Shown: positions 53,454-64,000 of the stretch, in pieces
Position numbering within the stretch: position 1 is the first letter of the stretch
Layout of the letters: every line of letters begins with the position of its first letter
Origin: Panax quinquefolius
Taxonomy: Eukaryota > Streptophyta > Magnoliopsida > Apiales > Araliaceae
DNA length: 64,000 nucleotides
Direction of reading: 5' to 3'
Assembly: GCA_020205615.1 (NCBI GenBank)
Contig: CM035166.1
Location: 78,702,679 to 78,766,678 of the forward strand
The notes under the pieces: model-generated
Seen by the model: the letters and a program-made list of their open reading frames with translations, nothing else
Database searches by the model: none
Told to the model about the DNA's origin: nothing
Made by a program: the position numbers and the translations under genes

Positions 53454-55060
53454 ATACGGGAGTAAAATGGGGGGGAGTAGTTGCCTTCCTAGGTGCGTTC
53501 GTGAATCAAAACTACTGTGCATCCGTGATTATTTCCAAATAGTATCATTTCTATTCTCCTATAAATAGGATGCTTAATTAGAATTGAAAATCACACAAGA
53601 ATCAGAGAATTCTTCTTCTATAATATTGAGCGTATTTCTTTCGAGTTTTAGACAGCTTTGAGCGTAGAAAATAGTGAAAGTTTTCTTCAAGAATATCTCC
53701 GTTATACCAGTTGGAATACTCTTCTTTTCAAGGTAAATGATATTATTTTTGTTTAGTATTCGTATAAAATAATAGTTTCTTCCATACTCTATAGTATAGA
53801 AGTAATATTATTTCGTTTCAGATTTCAAATTCTATACTCATTTTGATAAGTTTTGGCTTCTATACTCCATGAAATTAGTAGAATATCATTGATATTTGCG
53901 CTTCATCCAGTATCTTTTCATGGAAATATTATTCTGAGCATTCTTGATAAGTTTTAACTTTTTCATGTCGGGGTACTATTCACGGGGTTACTATTCTTGA
54001 AGTTACTATTCACGGGGTACTATTCACTCGGTTACTATTCACTCGGGGTACTATTCATGATAAAAATTAATTTATTTTCGGTCCAAATCATTTTTGGTAC
54101 AATATTATTCTTGAATTTTACTCCACAAAGCAATATCATGTTGACAATTTAGATGTTATTGATTTCTGGATAAATTAAATTATAAATCTTTAAAAATTTA
54201 TCATTTGCTTTCATTTAATTGAATTCTTATATTATTGTCATCATCCTCGTGTTTATATTATGATGAAAGTAAATACGTGGTAGTAGTCGTAGATGGACTT
54301 GGTATGATTATGACCGATGATTATTCGGTATAATCATGTAGTAATGTTACAAATGATGTGGTAAAAGTTTTCATTGGTAGTAGTGCGTTGATGGACGATT
54401 GTTGGCATGATCATGACCATTGATGAAAACCCAAATATCCTTGGCAGCGTAGTGCATGGATAATTTGTGGTCGTGATACTTAATGAATATCATTGGTAGT
54501 AGTGCGGGGATGATTCGATGATGTGGATTATTTATTAAGTTGAGTCTCGATTGATAAAGCTGTTGATAAACTTTTTAAATCATAGAAGATATTAGATATC
54601 ATACTCTCTTGACTCTTCTAATGGATTGCTTGTTAAATTCTTGAGTTAAACTTGATGTACATTATATTTTATCGATTAACTTTGTTGAAGGCTAACGATA
54701 AATTATTACGCATTATCTTAGTCGTAATATTTCTTCTTTGGGCTAGTTGAGCTCACCCTTTGATTTCATTGTTCTCTTCAGGAAATGAGAATATAGCTGA
54801 GACTAGTCGGGGAACGGAGTGACGGTCCAGATGTCTACATTAGTAGTCCTCACTATTTTGTGAAATAGTGTGAAAATAAATGTAATCATTTTGTGGTTGA
54901 CTTTGTATATTGTCTAGAAGACAATATTTGTATTAAAACTCACAGCTTATGTTTTATCGTACTTTACACAATAGTTGTATAATTAAGTTGTATTAGAATT
55001 ATGTACCATGTTTTTGGCGACCCAAGATGGGTGATGTATACCTATTTTGGGGGCGTCACA

Positions 55061-55147
55061 ACGACAGACCAAATCGTCGCCCGGTCCGTCGCTAAAGGGG
55101 GGTGAGCAAGGTATGTTAGATAAGGGGTGAGCTTAAGATCCGGACCG

Positions 55148-55181
<34 letters not shown>

Positions 55182-55457
55182 GACACACACATAGTTCGTT
55201 TCTGGTGCATACCCCTTTATTTTACATACCCTGCTCACCACCTTTAGCGACGAGTTGGGCGACGGGTCGGTCCATCGCTATAGTCTATAGAATAGATAAA
55301 CAATTTATATGTTATGGCGACGGTTCGATGCGTCGCTAAAAGTTAAGACGGCGATTCTCTAAACGAAATACTTCGATCGTTTAATTAAAATCGCTTGATC
55401 TGTCGCTAAAGTTGGTGAGCAAGGTATATTAAATAAAGTGGTATAGATTTGATCCAC

Positions 55458-55508
<51 letters not shown>
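55061..55508. repeat. Spacer with GTCGCTAAA repeats and (TA)n(CA)n tracts
   Basis: Three copies of a 36-40 bp unit, CTAAAGG-GGTGAGCAAGGTATGTTA, lie at 55092-55130 (+), 55211-55247 (-) and 55407-55442 (+). GTCGC/GCGAC words surround them. (TA)n runs at 55148-55171 and 55462-55507 and a CA-rich run at 55171-55190. It resembles subterminal DNA of a CACTA or similar transposon, but no terminus is recognisable. The ORF at 55127-55339 is repeat translation. Confidence 0.5.
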
Positions 55509-55509
<1 letters not shown>

Positions 55510-58179
55510 GTGACACCCCCAAAATAGGTATACATCACCTATTCTGAGTCGCCAAATATATGGTACAAAATTCAAATACAACTTAATTATAAAACAAAGT
55601 AGTGTAAAATGCGACTAAACATAAGTCGTGAGTTTTAATACAAATATTGTCATCTAGACAATATACAAACTCAATGGGGTCCTCAAGACATTTATTATCA
55701 CACTATTTCATGAATAGTGAGGACTACTAATGCTATCATCATCGGACCATCACTGTTCTCGACTAGTCCCCTCGCTACGCTCTCATTTCTCAAGAGAATA
55801 ATGAAAGCAAAAGGGTGAGCTCAACTAGCCCAAAGAAGAAATATTATAACTAAGATAATGCGTAATAAATTATCATTACCTTCAACAAAGTTGTTAAACC
55901 GATAAAATATAATAAATATCAAGTTTAGCTGCGGTAATGAACAAGCAATCCATTAGAAGAGTCAAGTAGAGAATAAAATCTACTATCTTCTATGATTTAA
56001 AAGGTTTTTCATCACTTTTATCATTGGGACTCATTTTAATAAATAATCCACATCATGAATCACCCCCGCACTATGGCCAAGGATATTCTTTAGTATCACG
56101 ACACCACAATTATCCATGCACTACTACGCCAAGAATATTTGTGTATTCATTAATAGTCATGATCATGCCAACAATCGTCCATCAATGCACTACGGCCAAC
56201 GAGGACTTTTACCACATCATTTGTAACATTACTACCATGATTACATCGAATAATCCTCGTCATAATCATACCAAGTCCATCTATGCACTCTGTGCCATGA
56301 TGACTTTCAACAAAATATAAACATGAGGATGATGACAATGATATAAGAATTCAATAAAACAAGTTCAAGAATTATTTTATCCAGGAATCAATAACGTCCA
56401 AATTGTCAACATGATACTTATTTGTGGAGTAAATTCAAGAATGCTTAGAAGAATATTTCCATGAAAAGATCTTTAGATGAAGCGCAAATATCAAGGATAT
56501 TCCACTAATTTCATGGAGTATAGAAGTCAAAACTTTAACCAACCGAGTATAATAAAGAATGGAATAACAAAAGAAATCACCGGGCACGCGATAATCGCAT
56601 GCAAAAGTTATTCCAAATGAATAATAATTATAGAAACCGGAAATGCATAAAAGCATGAGACATGATGTTCCAACAGAATAATAAATAACGGAACCCGTGT
56701 CATGCTTAAAAGCATGCAGACGAGGATGTTTCAACGGAATAATAAAGAATGGAACCGGTCGGCCAGTAAAAGCAGCGCTGACGAGGATATTCCAACAGAA
56801 TAATAAAGAATAGAATAATAGAAGAATTTCACCAAGTATAGGGTATCCCGCGTATACAGGTTATTCCAACAAAATAATAAATAATGGAATAATGAGAAGA
56901 ATTTCACCAATAAGAAAGAAGGAATACCCTAACGAGTACAACAAATAATATCCCTTACGTAAAAGTAAAAGAAGAGTATTAAAATTTGGTAGGCGAAGAT
57001 ATTCTTTAAGAAAACTTACACTAATTTCAAAGCTTCTTAAAATTCTAAAGAAATACGCTCAAGATTTATAGAAGAAGAACTCTCTATAGTTTCTCTCTAC
57101 AGAGGTTCAAATGAATTAAAGAAATAATGAAGGAATGAGCTTCTATTTATAGAAGAATGGAATGCATAGTAACTAATTCATGAACGGTCCAGATTGATTT
57201 ACTTTAATCAGACGGTCCATATTTAAAGCAAAATCTTTTAAATAAAATATAATATATTCTATTTATAATCTAATAAAACGAATAACTTTATAAAAGATTT
57301 TACTACGCAGCCTTTATCGCATACATTATGCAAACACTATGCATAATAAAATATAATATATTCTAATTATTATCTAATAAAATAGATAACTTTATAAAAG
57401 TATTCTGTTTTATATACAAAGATTTTATTATTAGTCTAATAAAACGAATAACTTTATAAAAGTATTTTGTTTTATATAAAAAGCTTTTCTGTTTTATTAC
57501 ATTAATAATACTAATAAAACAAGATTTATCATCATTATTATAATTCACAATATTAATCGACAAGGTCGTTCCCAGGAAAGATGGGGCTTTCCAATAAGGA
57601 TTTCTCCCTATTGGCGCGCAATTAGGTGACCAAACCTCTCCTTGACAAAACTTCTAGACATTGTTAATATTGCAAATATTAATAACTTTGTCATCTCAAT
57701 TATTGATTTAATAATATATAAAATATCGACAATAATTGAATAAAATAACGTGAGATACTATGCAGCAATTACTGTAGCAATAATTGAACAAAACTGAGTG
57801 ACTTCTCACGTAAGAATCAATAATCAATACCGGTGCTTCACGCCAAACAACAGCACGCCAGACATTGTACTTTTAACACCGGATGTTTCAACAGTTAACG
57901 GTAAAACTTTCGCCGTTATTTTCATAAAGTATTTTTGTCATTTTCTCAATCCGACAATAATTCCGTTGTGGGGTCCACCAATGATTGTGTCGTTGTACGA
58001 ATATTTTCTGTTAAAACAAATATTCCTCGACCAATCGAATATTATATAACAACTTGCGTACTTTGCAAAATTTATAAATATTACCCACAACTATAACATT
58101 ATATCAAATTAATTCCATAATATTCAAAAATGATATTTATAGAAAATTCATCTTTATTTATAAAAGTTGGGGTCTTACA
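55509..58179 (-). repeat. 3' LTR of element D (left copy, 2671 bp)
   Basis: Plus-strand end TGTGACACCCCC, other end GGGGTCTTACA. Hairpin repeats at 56055-56300, inverted TTATTATTC repeats at 56600-56900, TATA box at 57144-57151, hairpin module at 57571-57614 and GAATATTCC-like words at 58000-58045. It reads as a mosaic: A-like U3 and F-like transcribed part. Confidence 0.85.
57591..57614 (-). promoter_or_regulatory. Conserved LTR hairpin, element D
   Basis: On the minus strand CCAATAGGGA pairs with TCCTTATTGG (one G-T wobble) around a GAAA tetraloop: ten pairs, the best version in the window. The adjacent GGAAAG/CTTTCC stem at 57575-57592 overlaps it by two bases. Confidence 0.55.
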
Positions 58180-58210
58180 ACCTCCCTTCTTATGAAATTC
58201 GCCCTCGAAA
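58180..58210 (-). other. Polypurine tract and 3' untranslated end of element D
   Basis: Minus-strand TTTCATAAGAAGGGAGGT runs into the LTR start at 58179. Confidence 0.7.
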
Positions 58211-58726
58211 TTAGGGTAATGCACTGGTATGTCGAAGAGGCAAGGATACCTTGATTTCATTTGATTCTAACTCCCAGGTCATTTCCTCAACATCGTGGTT
58301 TCTCCACAAAACTTTGACTTGAGGTATAACCTTGGAGCGTAAAATATGTTCCTTCCTATCCAAGATTTGAACAAGAACCTCTTCATACGTCAAATCTTCC
58401 GCTATTTCGTCCGGTTCTAACTCAATAATGTGGTTCGGGTCTTCCACATATTTACGTAACATGGATATGTGAAAAACGTTATGAACACGAGACATACTTG
58501 GCGGTAAAGCGAGTCTATAGGCCACAGTTCCTACTCGATTAAGGATTAAAAATGGGTCGATGAATCGAGGATTGAGCTTTCCTCTCTTTCCAAATCTCAT
58601 AACTCCTTTCCATGGAGCAACACGTAACAACACATGATCTCCTATATCGAATTCCACGTCGTTTCGATGAAGATCAGCATAACTCTTTTGTCGATCTTGT
58701 GAGGTTTTTATACGTTGTTGGATCAT
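58211..58726 (-). CDS. Integrase C-terminus and chromodomain of element D
   Basis: Open for 171 codons: MIQQRIKTSQDRQKSYADLHR, LLRVAPWKGVMRFGKRGKL, LPPSMSRVHNVFHISMLRKYV, DPNHIIELEPDEIAEDLTYEEV and the chromodomain-type VLWRNHDVEEMTWELE. It is in the same frame as the preceding block and separated from it by one TAA (58727-58729) replacing the Gln of element A. Confidence 0.85.
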   Translation of the reverse strand: MIQQRIKTSQDRQKSYADLHRNDVEFDIGDHVLLRVAPWKGVMRFGKRGKLNPRFIDPFLILNRVGTVAYRLALPPSMSRVHNVFHISMLRKYVEDPNHIIELEPDEIAEDLTYEEVLVQILDRKEHILRSKVIPQVKVLWRNHDVEEMTWELESNEIKVSLPLRHTSALP

Positions 58727-59737
58727 TTAAATCTTTTCCGTAGTCATACGTACCAACTCTGGTCCCATCAACGTTGCTTCACCCACCTCGTCCCAGCATA
58801 CTGGAGAACGACACTTTCTTCCATACAACGCTTCGAATGGAGCCATGTCGATACTTGCTTGATAACTGTTATTGTAGGAAAACTCCACCAATGGTAAGAA
58901 CTTGTCCCAACTTCCCTTGAAATCAAGGACACAAAGTCTTAATAGATCTTCAAGAGTTTGAATAGTCCTCTCCGACTGTCCATCCGTCTGAGGAAGATAT
59001 GACGAGCTAAATCGTAAATCCGTGCCCATAGCTTTTTGCAAACTAACCCAAAATTGTGAAGTGAATCTTGGGTCTCGATCAGAAACTATGGATACTGGCA
59101 TACCATGCAGTCTTACAATCTCATTTATGTACATACGAGTAAGACGTTCAAGTGTATAAGTTTCTCGTATCGGTAAGAAATGAGCAGACTTGGTCAATCT
59201 ATCAACAATGACCCAAATCGTATCTATACCTTGAGAAACCTTAGGAAGACCGGTAACAAAATCCATGGTAATGTGCTCCCACTTCCATTCTGGAATTTTA
59301 AGTGGTTGCAATGGACCTTTTGGTACTTGATGCTCCGCTTTAACTCGTTGACAAGTTAGACACCTTAAGATAAAAAGCACTATCTCTCTCTTCATATTAC
59401 TCCACCAAAATGTATGACGAAGATCATGATACATTTTGTTACTCCCAGGATGGATTGCAAACGGTGTGTTGTGCACCTCCATCATGATTTTATACTTTAA
59501 ATCAGGGTCATTAGGAACACAAAGTCTGGAGTTGACTCGAAGTATTCCTTCTTCATCGATTCTTGCTTCAAGCATAGCACCTTCTTGCATTTTCTTCCTC
59601 ATACGCATCAGGTCCAGGTCTGTAACTTGAGCAGCTTTAACTTTATCGATTAAAGTCAGTTCTACTCGTATATTCGTCATCATCGCATGGGTCCCTAGAG
59701 TCTTTAACTCTATCTCCATCCTTCGCAAGTCACACAA
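58727..59737 (-). CDS. Integrase of element D
   Basis: Open for 336 codons with a complete integrase core. The zinc domain has [20 protein letters not shown] and [17 protein letters not shown] with both Cys. Catalytic residues lie in [14 protein letters not shown] (Asp), [15 protein letters not shown] (Asp) and [19 protein letters not shown] (Glu). The rest reads [38 protein letters not shown]. It is the best preserved integrase of the window. Upstream the frame is interrupted by a TAA at 59747-59749. Confidence 0.85.
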   Translation of the reverse strand: MCDLRRMEIELKTLGTHAMMTNIRVELTLIDKVKAAQVTDLDLMRMRKKMQEGAMLEARIDEEGILRVNSRLCVPNDPDLKYKIMMEVHNTPFAIHPGSNKMYHDLRHTFWWSNMKREIVLFILRCLTCQRVKAEHQVPKGPLQPLKIPEWKWEHITMDFVTGLPKVSQGIDTIWVIVDRLTKSAHFLPIRETYTLERLTRMYINEIVRLHGMPVSIVSDRDPRFTSQFWVSLQKAMGTDLRFSSSYLPQTDGQSERTIQTLEDLLRLCVLDFKGSWDKFLPLVEFSYNNSYQASIDMAPFEALYGRKCRSPVCWDEVGEATLMGPELVRMTTEKI

Positions 59738-59872
59738 AATGGGCTTTTACGTTGACAATATCGCACTCGTACTTGCATATGATCTTCTACTCAATGCGTC
59801 AGCTACCACGTTTGCTTTACCAGGATGGTATTGGATGGTATGATCATAATCTTTCAACAGTTCAAGTCAACG
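59738..59872 (-). pseudogene. RNase H end of element D with three nonsense codons
   Basis: Same frame as neighbours. It encodes [32 protein letters not shown]. Stops lie at 59873-59875 (CGA to TGA), 59867-59869 (TGG to TGA) and 59747-59749 (CAA to TAA), judged against element A. Confidence 0.75.
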
Positions 59873-60583
59873 TCATTGTCGCATGTTGAGTTCCTTTTGA
59901 GCGAAGAAATATTTGGGGCTTTTATGATCCGTAAAGATCTCCACTTTCTCCCCATACAAGTAATGCCTCCATATTTTAAGTGCGAAGACAACAGTTGCCA
60001 ACTCTAGATCATGAGTAGGATAATTCCTCTCATACTCTTTGAGTTGTCTTGAGGCATAGGCTATGACTTTCCCATGTTGAATGAGGACACATCTCAACCC
60101 TTTGCCCGAAGCATCACTATAGATGACAAATCCCTCAAAGCCAGATGGTATTGTCAGAACAGGTGCTGAGATGAGTCTCCTCTTGAGTTCTTGAAAACTC
60201 TTCTCACATTCTACGCTCCAATCGAACTTTGTATCTTTCCAAGTCAGCTGAGTTAATGGAGTAACGATTCGAGAAAACCCTTCCACGAATCTCCGATAAT
60301 AACCAGCTAATCCGAGAAAGCTACGTACTTCGGTCACTAATTTAGGTTGCTCCCAGCTTTGAATAGCTTCAATCTTTGTCGGGTCAACAGATATTCCATG
60401 ACTTGATACTACGTGCCCAAGGAATGCTACTTCCTCAAGCCAGAACTCGCATTTCTTCAACTTGGCATAAAGCTTGTATTCACGAAGCTTTTGGAGTATC
60501 AGCCTCAAGTGTTGCTCATGATCTTCAAGGCTTTTGGAATATATGAGGATGTCATCAATAAAGACAACCACAAAGTGATCCAA
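59873..60583 (-). CDS. RT catalytic half and RNase H of element D
   Basis: Open for 236 codons: [22 protein letters not shown] with the catalytic Asp pair, [47 protein letters not shown] and the RNase H segments [31 protein letters not shown] and [11 protein letters not shown]. The common GLGCVLMQ motif is GLRCVLIQ here. The next block is in the same frame after the stop at 60599-60601. Confidence 0.85.
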   Translation of the reverse strand: MDHFVVVFIDDILIYSKSLEDHEQHLRLILQKLREYKLYAKLKKCEFWLEEVAFLGHVVSSHGISVDPTKIEAIQSWEQPKLVTEVRSFLGLAGYYRRFVEGFSRIVTPLTQLTWKDTKFDWSVECEKSFQELKRRLISAPVLTIPSGFEGFVIYSDASGKGLRCVLIQHGKVIAYASRQLKEYERNYPTHDLELATVVFALKIWRHYLYGEKVEIFTDHKSPKYFFAQKELNMRQ

Positions 60584-60598
60584 ATATTCCTTGAATAC

Positions 60599-61264
60599 TC
60601 AGTTCATCATATCCATGAAGGCAGCAGGAGCATTAGTCAATCCAAAGGACATGACTAAGAATTCATAATGCCTGTACTGAGTTTTGAAAGCTGTCTTTGG
60701 AATGTCATCGGTTCTAATCTTCAATTGGTGATATCCAGAACGAAGATCAATCTTTGAAAAGAATTCACCTCCTTGTTGCTGGTCAAACAGGTCATCAATA
60801 CGTGGCAATGGGTACCTATTTTTTATGGTGATATGATTCAACTCCCGATAATCAATACAAAGTCGCATACTCCCATCTTTATTCTTCACGAATAGAACAG
60901 GAGCACCCCAAGGAGACGTACTAGGACGAATGAAACCAATGTCTAACAATACCTGCAATTGGGTCTTTAACTCCTGAAGTTCAATAGGAGTCATTCGATA
61001 TGGGGCTTTGGCAATGGGTTTTGTTCCGGGTTCAAGGTAGATACAAAATTCAATTTCACGCTCTAGGGGTAGGCCAGGAAGTTCTTCAGGGAATACGTCA
61101 GGAAATTCATTAACAATAGAAATATTATTCAAAATTGACGTATTTTTGTTTAGATCCGTGACATGAGCTAAGAAAGCTTGACATCCGTTTTTCAATAAAC
61201 GAATAGCTTTATGGCTTGAAATGACATTGATTGATTTTAATGGTTTGGTCGCTTGAATTCGCAT
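60599..61264 (-). CDS. RT N-terminal half of element D
   Basis: Open for 221 codons: [121 protein letters not shown] with the first catalytic Asp and [17 protein letters not shown]. It ends at TGA 60599-60601, an Arg codon in element C. Confidence 0.85.
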   Translation of the reverse strand: MRIQATKPLKSINVISSHKAIRLLKNGCQAFLAHVTDLNKNTSILNNISIVNEFPDVFPEELPGLPLEREIEFCIYLEPGTKPIAKAPYRMTPIELQELKTQLQVLLDIGFIRPSTSPWGAPVLFVKNKDGSMRLCIDYRELNHITIKNRYPLPRIDDLFDQQQGGEFFSKIDLRSGYHQLKIRTDDIPKTAFKTQYRHYEFLVMSFGLTNAPAAFMDMMN

Positions 61265-61336
61265 AATAGGTTGATAAGGAATATGAAAGCTAACAACCTT
61301 ACGAAAATAATCAACTTTAGCATGATAAGTAGTTAA

Positions 61337-61795
61337 CTAATCAATCCCTAGAATCACATCAAATGCAAGTATTTTCAATGAAATAAGATCGACAGGTAAT
61401 GTGAGGGTATCGATTTGAACCAAACAAGACTTATAAATAGTGGATGTAATGAAAGTTTCTCCCAACGGAGTTTCCACAGATAAGTCAAAGTCTAATTTCT
61501 CTGGAGTCAAGTTTAATCGTTGAGCGCAAGTGGGCGAAATAAAAGAATGGGTAGAACCGGTATCAAATAAAGTATAGACTTCACTAGAGTTTATGATAAG
61601 CTTACCCGTGATGACCTCATTCGGGTTCTTTGCCTTCTGGGAGGTCACAACAAACGCTCTCCCTTGCACTATCGGCTTTGATTTTTCTGGGACGGCCTTT
61701 GGTGCCTCCATCCTAACTGAACTTGTCTTTGGTGAACGATAAAATCGAGCTAAGTGACCTTCTCTTCCACAGTTATAACATGCTTTGGATGACAT
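61337..61795 (-). CDS. Zinc knuckle and protease of element D
   Basis: Open for 152 codons from an internal Met. CYNCGREGHLARFY is a knuckle whose last Cys is Tyr; the complete knuckle CFKCGGEGHISPNC lies just upstream in the same frame (about 61800-61840). The protease has YTLFDTGSTHSFISPTCAQRLNL with the active-site DTGS and FDVILGID at its end. It stops at TAG 61337-61339, replacing Trp of ILGIDWL. Confidence 0.8.
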   Translation of the reverse strand: MSSKACYNCGREGHLARFYRSPKTSSVRMEAPKAVPEKSKPIVQGRAFVVTSQKAKNPNEVITGKLIINSSEVYTLFDTGSTHSFISPTCAQRLNLTPEKLDFDLSVETPLGETFITSTIYKSCLVQIDTLTLPVDLISLKILAFDVILGID

Positions 61796-62816
61796 CGCGC
61801 AGTTGGGACTGATGTGTCCCTCCCCTCCGCATTTGAAGCATATGATAGGTGGTCGTTCTCCTTCCTTAACAACAGGTGTTGGTGCTGACGTCTTTCCATC
61901 ATTGTTGAATCTCCTCTTCTTGAATGTCCATTCTTATTGTTTTGGCCCTGATTACCACCGAAGTGGTTACCATTTCTGGCCTGTTGATTCCCTCCACGCT
62001 TGTTGTCACCGCTTCATGATCTGCTTCACCGGTATTATCATTTTGTTACCGCTCTCTTTTGGTTGCGTTAACTCGTTATCGCGCTCCACTAACTGAGCCC
62101 TATTTACAACATCTGAATACAAACACAGTTTATAAGAAATAAGATATTGGCGTATCTCGGGTTTCAACCTCGCAAAAACATTCGCGTCATTCGCTCCTCA
62201 TTATCAACCAAATGGGATGCAAACCGACAACTCGCAAATTTAGCCTCATCTTTGCGACACGATCATATTATTTTGCTCCGACTTGATAAACTCCACCTCT
62301 TTTATGTGACGAATACTTCGGGAAAGTACTTGTCGTTGAATAGTTCTTGGAACTTCTCCCAAGACATCTTGGTGCGGCGGTTGAGTACGCTACTTTCCGA
62401 TTCCCACCAAGCCTCTTCTCTCGCAACATAAAGGCGTGAAGGGAACCTTTTGCTCCTCGGAGCATCCCAAGACATCAAATATCTTGGTGATCGCTTTATC
62501 CATGCTTCCGCCTTTAGTGGTTTTGGCTCTCCAATAAACTCCAAAGTGGTCCCAGCTCCTTAAAGCTGTTTAGCGGTATTGGTCGAGAGAGTTTCAGATT
62601 TCCACCTACATTGTGGATGGGGGCCGCAGCTCTACTTCTTTGTTGTTGCATGAATTGCATAAAGCCTCTGAACATTCCATCATTCATCCTTTGGTCAATG
62701 TTGTTGTTTGCATGAGGATTGTCGCCTTCCTAATGCACATTATCCTAATTATTGATATGTGGTGAGTCAACGGTCGCTTGTGCTCCATTGCTATTCTCAA
62801 CATTCTTGGATGTCAT
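61796..62816 (-). pseudogene. gag: gag of element D, several frames
   Basis: The minus-strand ATG at 62816 starts MTSKNVENSNGAQATVDSP, parallel to elements A and H. Capsid pieces FIGEPKPLKAEAWIK, IFDVLG and SWEKFQELFNDKYFPEVF are readable at about 62302-62544, the RVNEERMTR-like helix at about 62160-62220 and the basic region and first knuckle at about 61800-61990. At least three frameshifts separate them. Confidence 0.65.
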
Positions 62817-62986
62817 TTTCAGATACTGCCACAAACAAAAGGTTAATTGACATGTAACATATTATCCCTATATTCTGATCGATCAATTAAATACAAAAAA
62901 AAACTTAGGTAGGTCATACTAGCGAAGGAATTCCCCGTCTCTCCCCTCCTAGTTCTATTCACACATCTTAGCCAGGGATCATATCC

Positions 62987-63004
62987 CTATGCTTTGATAC
63001 CAAC
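62987..63004 (-). other. Primer-binding site and leader start of element D
   Basis: Minus-strand GTTGGTATCAAAGC directly precedes the 5' LTR boundary at 63005, as in element A. Confidence 0.75.
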
Positions 63005-64000
63005 TGTGACGCCCTTAAAATAGGTATACATCACCCATCTTTAGTCGCCAGATACATGGTACAAAATTCAAATACAACTTACTAATACAATTGTCGTGTA
63101 TAATACGACAAAATATAACTGTGAGTTTGAATACAAATATTGTCTACTAGAGAGTATACAAACTCAAAAGGAGTCCTCATTACAATTATTAATACACTAT
63201 TTCACATAATAGTGAGGACTACTAATGCTATCCTCTGGACCGTCACTCCGTTTCCCGACTAGTCCCTACTACGTTCTCATTTCCTGAAGAGAATAGTGAA
63301 AGAAAGGGTGAGCTCAACTAGCCCAGTAAGAAATATTATGACTAAGATAATGCAGAATAAATTATCGTTAGCCTTCAACAGTGTTAAACTAATAAAATAT
63401 AACAACATCAAGTTTAATTGCAGCGGAACAAGTAATCCATTAAAAGAGACAAGTAGAGAATAAAATCTACTATCTTTTATGATTTAAAAGGTTTTTCATC
63501 ACTTTTATCATTTGGGACTCGACTTAATAAATAATTCACATCATAGAATCACTTACATTACTACGGCCGAGGGTATTCTTTATTATCACGACCACAATTA
63601 TCCATGCACTACTGGCCAAGAGAATATTTGTGTATTCATTAATGGTCATGATCATGCCAACAATCGTCCATCAATGCACTCTGACCGATGAGAACTTTTT
63701 TCACATCATTTGTAACATTACGGTCATGATTACATAGAATAATCCTTGGTCATAATCATACCAAGTCCATCTATGCACTACAGCCATGAGATGACTTTCA
63801 ACATAATATAAACATGAGGATGATGACAATGATATAAGAATTCAATAAAACAAGTTCAAGAATTATTTAATCCGAGGAATCAATAACGTCCAAATTGTCA
63901 ACATGATCTTGCTTTGTAGAGTAAAATTCAAGAATGCTCGGAAGAATATTTTCATGAAAGAGATTTAGATGAAGCCTTAAATATCAAAGATATTCCACTA
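63005..64000 (-). repeat. 5' LTR of element D, cut by the window edge
   Basis: Plus-strand end TGTGACGCCC. The visible 996 bp corresponds to the distal part of the left LTR from 55509, with hairpin repeats at 63555-63785. TATA box and U3 lie beyond the window. Confidence 0.8.

Larger units (their letters stand above)
8371..55060 (+). mobile_element. Ty3/gypsy chromovirus A (Tekay-like), host of the nest
   Basis: Order of modules: truncated 5' LTR (8371-9557), PBS, gag, protease, RT, then the copia insertion 12281-50539, then RNase H, integrase, chromodomain and 3' LTR (52607-55060). Removing the copia element rejoins the pol frame between RT and RNase H. The 5' LTR lacks roughly its first half and abuts the CACTA end, so no target-site duplication can be checked. 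Gag and pol carry nonsense and frameshift mutations, so it is not autonomous. Confidence 0.85.
52607..55060 (+). repeat. 3' LTR of element A (2454 bp)
   Basis: Starts TGTAAGACCCC, ends GGGGGCGTCACA. The only complete LTR of A. It holds the conserved hairpin at 53190-53213, an (AT)n run at 53392-53450, TATA box at 53560-53567, TACTATTCAC repeats at 53967-54060 and hairpin repeats at 54270-54520. Confidence 0.85.
55509..64000 (-). mobile_element. Ty3/gypsy chromovirus D, minus strand, right LTR incomplete
   Basis: Left (3') LTR 55509-58179, interior 58180-63004 with pol then gag reading leftward, right (5') LTR from 63005 and cut by the window. Its pol is the best preserved here: one reading frame from about 61912 to 58211 with six nonsense codons and no frameshift. 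The LTR resembles element A's at the U3 end and element F's around the TATA box. The target-site duplication cannot be checked. Confidence 0.9.

Noticed and set aside
53318..53568. ORFs rich in Ile-Tyr
   Set aside because: They translate the (TA)n microsatellite in the element A LTR.
55127..55339. 70-codon ORF with YIYIYI and HTHRHTH
   Set aside because: It translates (TA)n and (CA)n tracts.

Overview
The window is plant nuclear DNA, probably from a eudicot with a repeat-rich genome; the species cannot be named from the sequence. The evidence is Ty3/gypsy chromoviruses with plant-type primer-binding sites, a Ty1/copia element with Sirevirus features, CACTA and hAT fragments, and one exon of a plant receptor-like cytoplasmic kinase. 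Almost all of the 64 kb is LTR retrotransposon sequence. No complete host gene, rRNA or tRNA gene, or CRISPR array was seen.

Layout. 1-1525: end of a minus-strand gypsy LTR running off the left edge. 1526-4958: 3' remnant of a second gypsy element (last chromodomain residues plus a 3.2 kb LTR). 4959-7540: former genic DNA holding a kinase first exon at 6492-6795. About 7540-8370: a CACTA end. 8371-55060: a chromovirus (element A), split by a Sirevirus-type copia element (element B, 12281-50539). 55061-55508: a small repeat-rich spacer. 55509-64000: a minus-strand chromovirus (element D) running off the right edge.

Element B is itself a host. Its reverse transcriptase holds element F (17806-25025), whose 3.4-3.5 kb LTRs flank only 337 bp, and a 331-bp hAT-type MITE (25353-25683). 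Its 3' LTR holds chromovirus C (30866-49277), whose integrase is split by minus-strand chromovirus H (37266-45836). Target-site duplications support each step: CAGCT/CATCT for B, CTTGC for F, GTTCTACT for the MITE, GTATA for C and TGAAC for H. The order is A, then B, then F, the MITE and C independently, then H inside C.

All autonomous-type elements carry the expected modules (gag with zinc knuckles, protease, RT, RNase H, integrase and, for gypsy, a C-terminal chromodomain), but every polyprotein is broken. Element B also has about 4 kb between pol and its 3' LTR with further degraded ORFs, as in Sireviruses, and a dispersed GATCGTAG(A/T)G-like motif in LTR and internal DNA. The gypsy LTRs share small structured modules: a GNRA-type hairpin upstream of the TATA box, repeated 7-bp hairpins downstream of it, GAATATTC palindromes and 14-bp tandem repeats. 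These are the most unusual signals in the window.
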